Made by a program: the position numbers and the translations under genes. Below are positions 6,606-6,818 of a stretch of DNA of 6,818 nucleotides, in pieces. The notes below the pieces were generated by a model, which was not told where the DNA came from, searched no databases, and saw nothing but the letters and a program-made list of their open reading frames with translations. The stretch is from Bacteroides sp. (GTDB taxonomy: Bacteria > Bacteroidota > Bacteroidia > Bacteroidales > Bacteroidaceae): NCBI GenBank assembly GCA_019412865.1, contig DXOJ01000057.1, positions 1 to 6,818 of the forward strand. The letters run 5' to 3'. The first letter of the stretch is position 1; each line of letters begins with the position of its first letter.

Positions 6606-6722
6606 AATGTGATGGCAACATTTGCCGTCACGTTGCCGTCACCTATTGCTGCCACGGATTTATTGGTTGATAACCAGTATGTTATCGCTGTTTGGTGACA
6701 GATGATGGCAAATAATCGTTTT
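6606..6722 (-). repeat. Structured ~120-bp element, right copy, inverted relative to 4672-4791
   Basis: Read on the minus strand it repeats the plan of the left copy: outer motif (6722-6695, 26 of 28 identical), a hairpin GATAAC-6 nt-GTTATC (arms 6686-6681 and 6674-6669), a GTGACGGCAAC repeat starting at 6642, and a terminal 13-bp hairpin (6634-6622 with 6618-6606, two wobbles). The first hairpin has a different sequence from the left copy's CATTATG/CATAATG but occupies a similar position. TTGCCGTCAC occurs twice at 11-base spacing (6622 and 6633). The copy points towards the IS, as the left one does. Confidence 0.65.
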
Positions 6723-6818
6723 AATTCTCGTAGAAGAGAAGTGAGGTCATTCGATTATTTTTCATTTCTCTTTAGTGGTATTCCGGCTCTCGGACGTTCA
6801 TAGTATATAGTTCAATAG
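6717..6818. other. Window end: no gene seen, one weak dyad
   Basis: Nothing coding is recognisable. AGAGAAGTGA (6735-6744) and TCATTTCTCT (6762-6771) form a 10-bp stem with one wobble, extendable by one A-T pair, around a 17-nt loop. No T-run follows on the plus strand, so it is not a convincing terminator. Confidence 0.25.

Noticed and set aside
6527..6655. 43-residue N-terminal extension of OrfA to a Met at 6655
   Set aside because: It would read across the IS terminal repeat into the flanking palindromic element; the Met at 6526 gives the normal family length and lies inside the IS.
4672..6722. Composite transposon bounded by the outer 28-bp inverted repeats with the IS3 genes as its own transposase
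   Set aside because: The IS3 genes have their own closer TGTACTG inverted repeats, and no target duplication is seen outside the outer repeats; a separate element interrupted by the IS fits better.
6717..6818. Start of another gene at the right edge
   Set aside because: No start codon with a sustained open frame or promoter-like motif that I could support.

Overview
The window looks like a Bacteroides/Phocaeicola-type gut Bacteroidota chromosome. The grounds are two tandem family-78 glycoside hydrolases of the kind found in polysaccharide utilisation loci, no strong Shine-Dalgarno upstream of the genes, AT-rich intergenic DNA with many dyads, and an IS3-family element. Genus is inferred from style only; no rRNA or marker gene is present.

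Layout. Positions 1-1934 (+) hold the C-terminal three quarters of an alpha-L-rhamnosidase-like GH78 enzyme whose N-terminus lies outside the window. After 18 bases, 1953-4637 (+) encodes a complete, secreted second GH78 enzyme of 894 aa. The two are almost certainly co-transcribed and probably act together in the periplasm, removing terminal L-rhamnose from an oligosaccharide delivered by an unseen SusC/D-type importer. Both keep the likely general acid and general base Glu, but each deviates inside the DCPHRER active-site signature, so they are probably not redundant.

Positions 4638-4989 contain no gene but much structure: a hairpin-bearing element (4672-4791), including a terminator-like stem, and an array of 22-bp units (4826-4979), most of them built around an inverted repeat GAAACT-NN-AGTTTC. 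Positions 4990-6566 are an IS3-family insertion sequence reading on the minus strand: OrfA (HTH plus leucine zipper), an A_AAA_AAC slippery heptamer, OrfB (DDE integrase with DD35E spacing), terminal inverted repeats and an unusually long structured tail downstream of orfB. The heptamer is followed by a long bulged stem-loop and a possible pseudoknot arm, so the active transposase should be a 425-aa OrfAB fusion made by -1 frameshifting.

Beyond the IS, 6606-6722 carries a second copy of the 4672-4791 element in inverted orientation. The ends are well conserved and the interior has diverged while keeping hairpins. The IS therefore sits between two facing copies of a structured repeat, and the IS, the array and the two copies form a compact non-coding island after the rhamnosidase operon. 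The last ~95 bases hold only a weak dyad.
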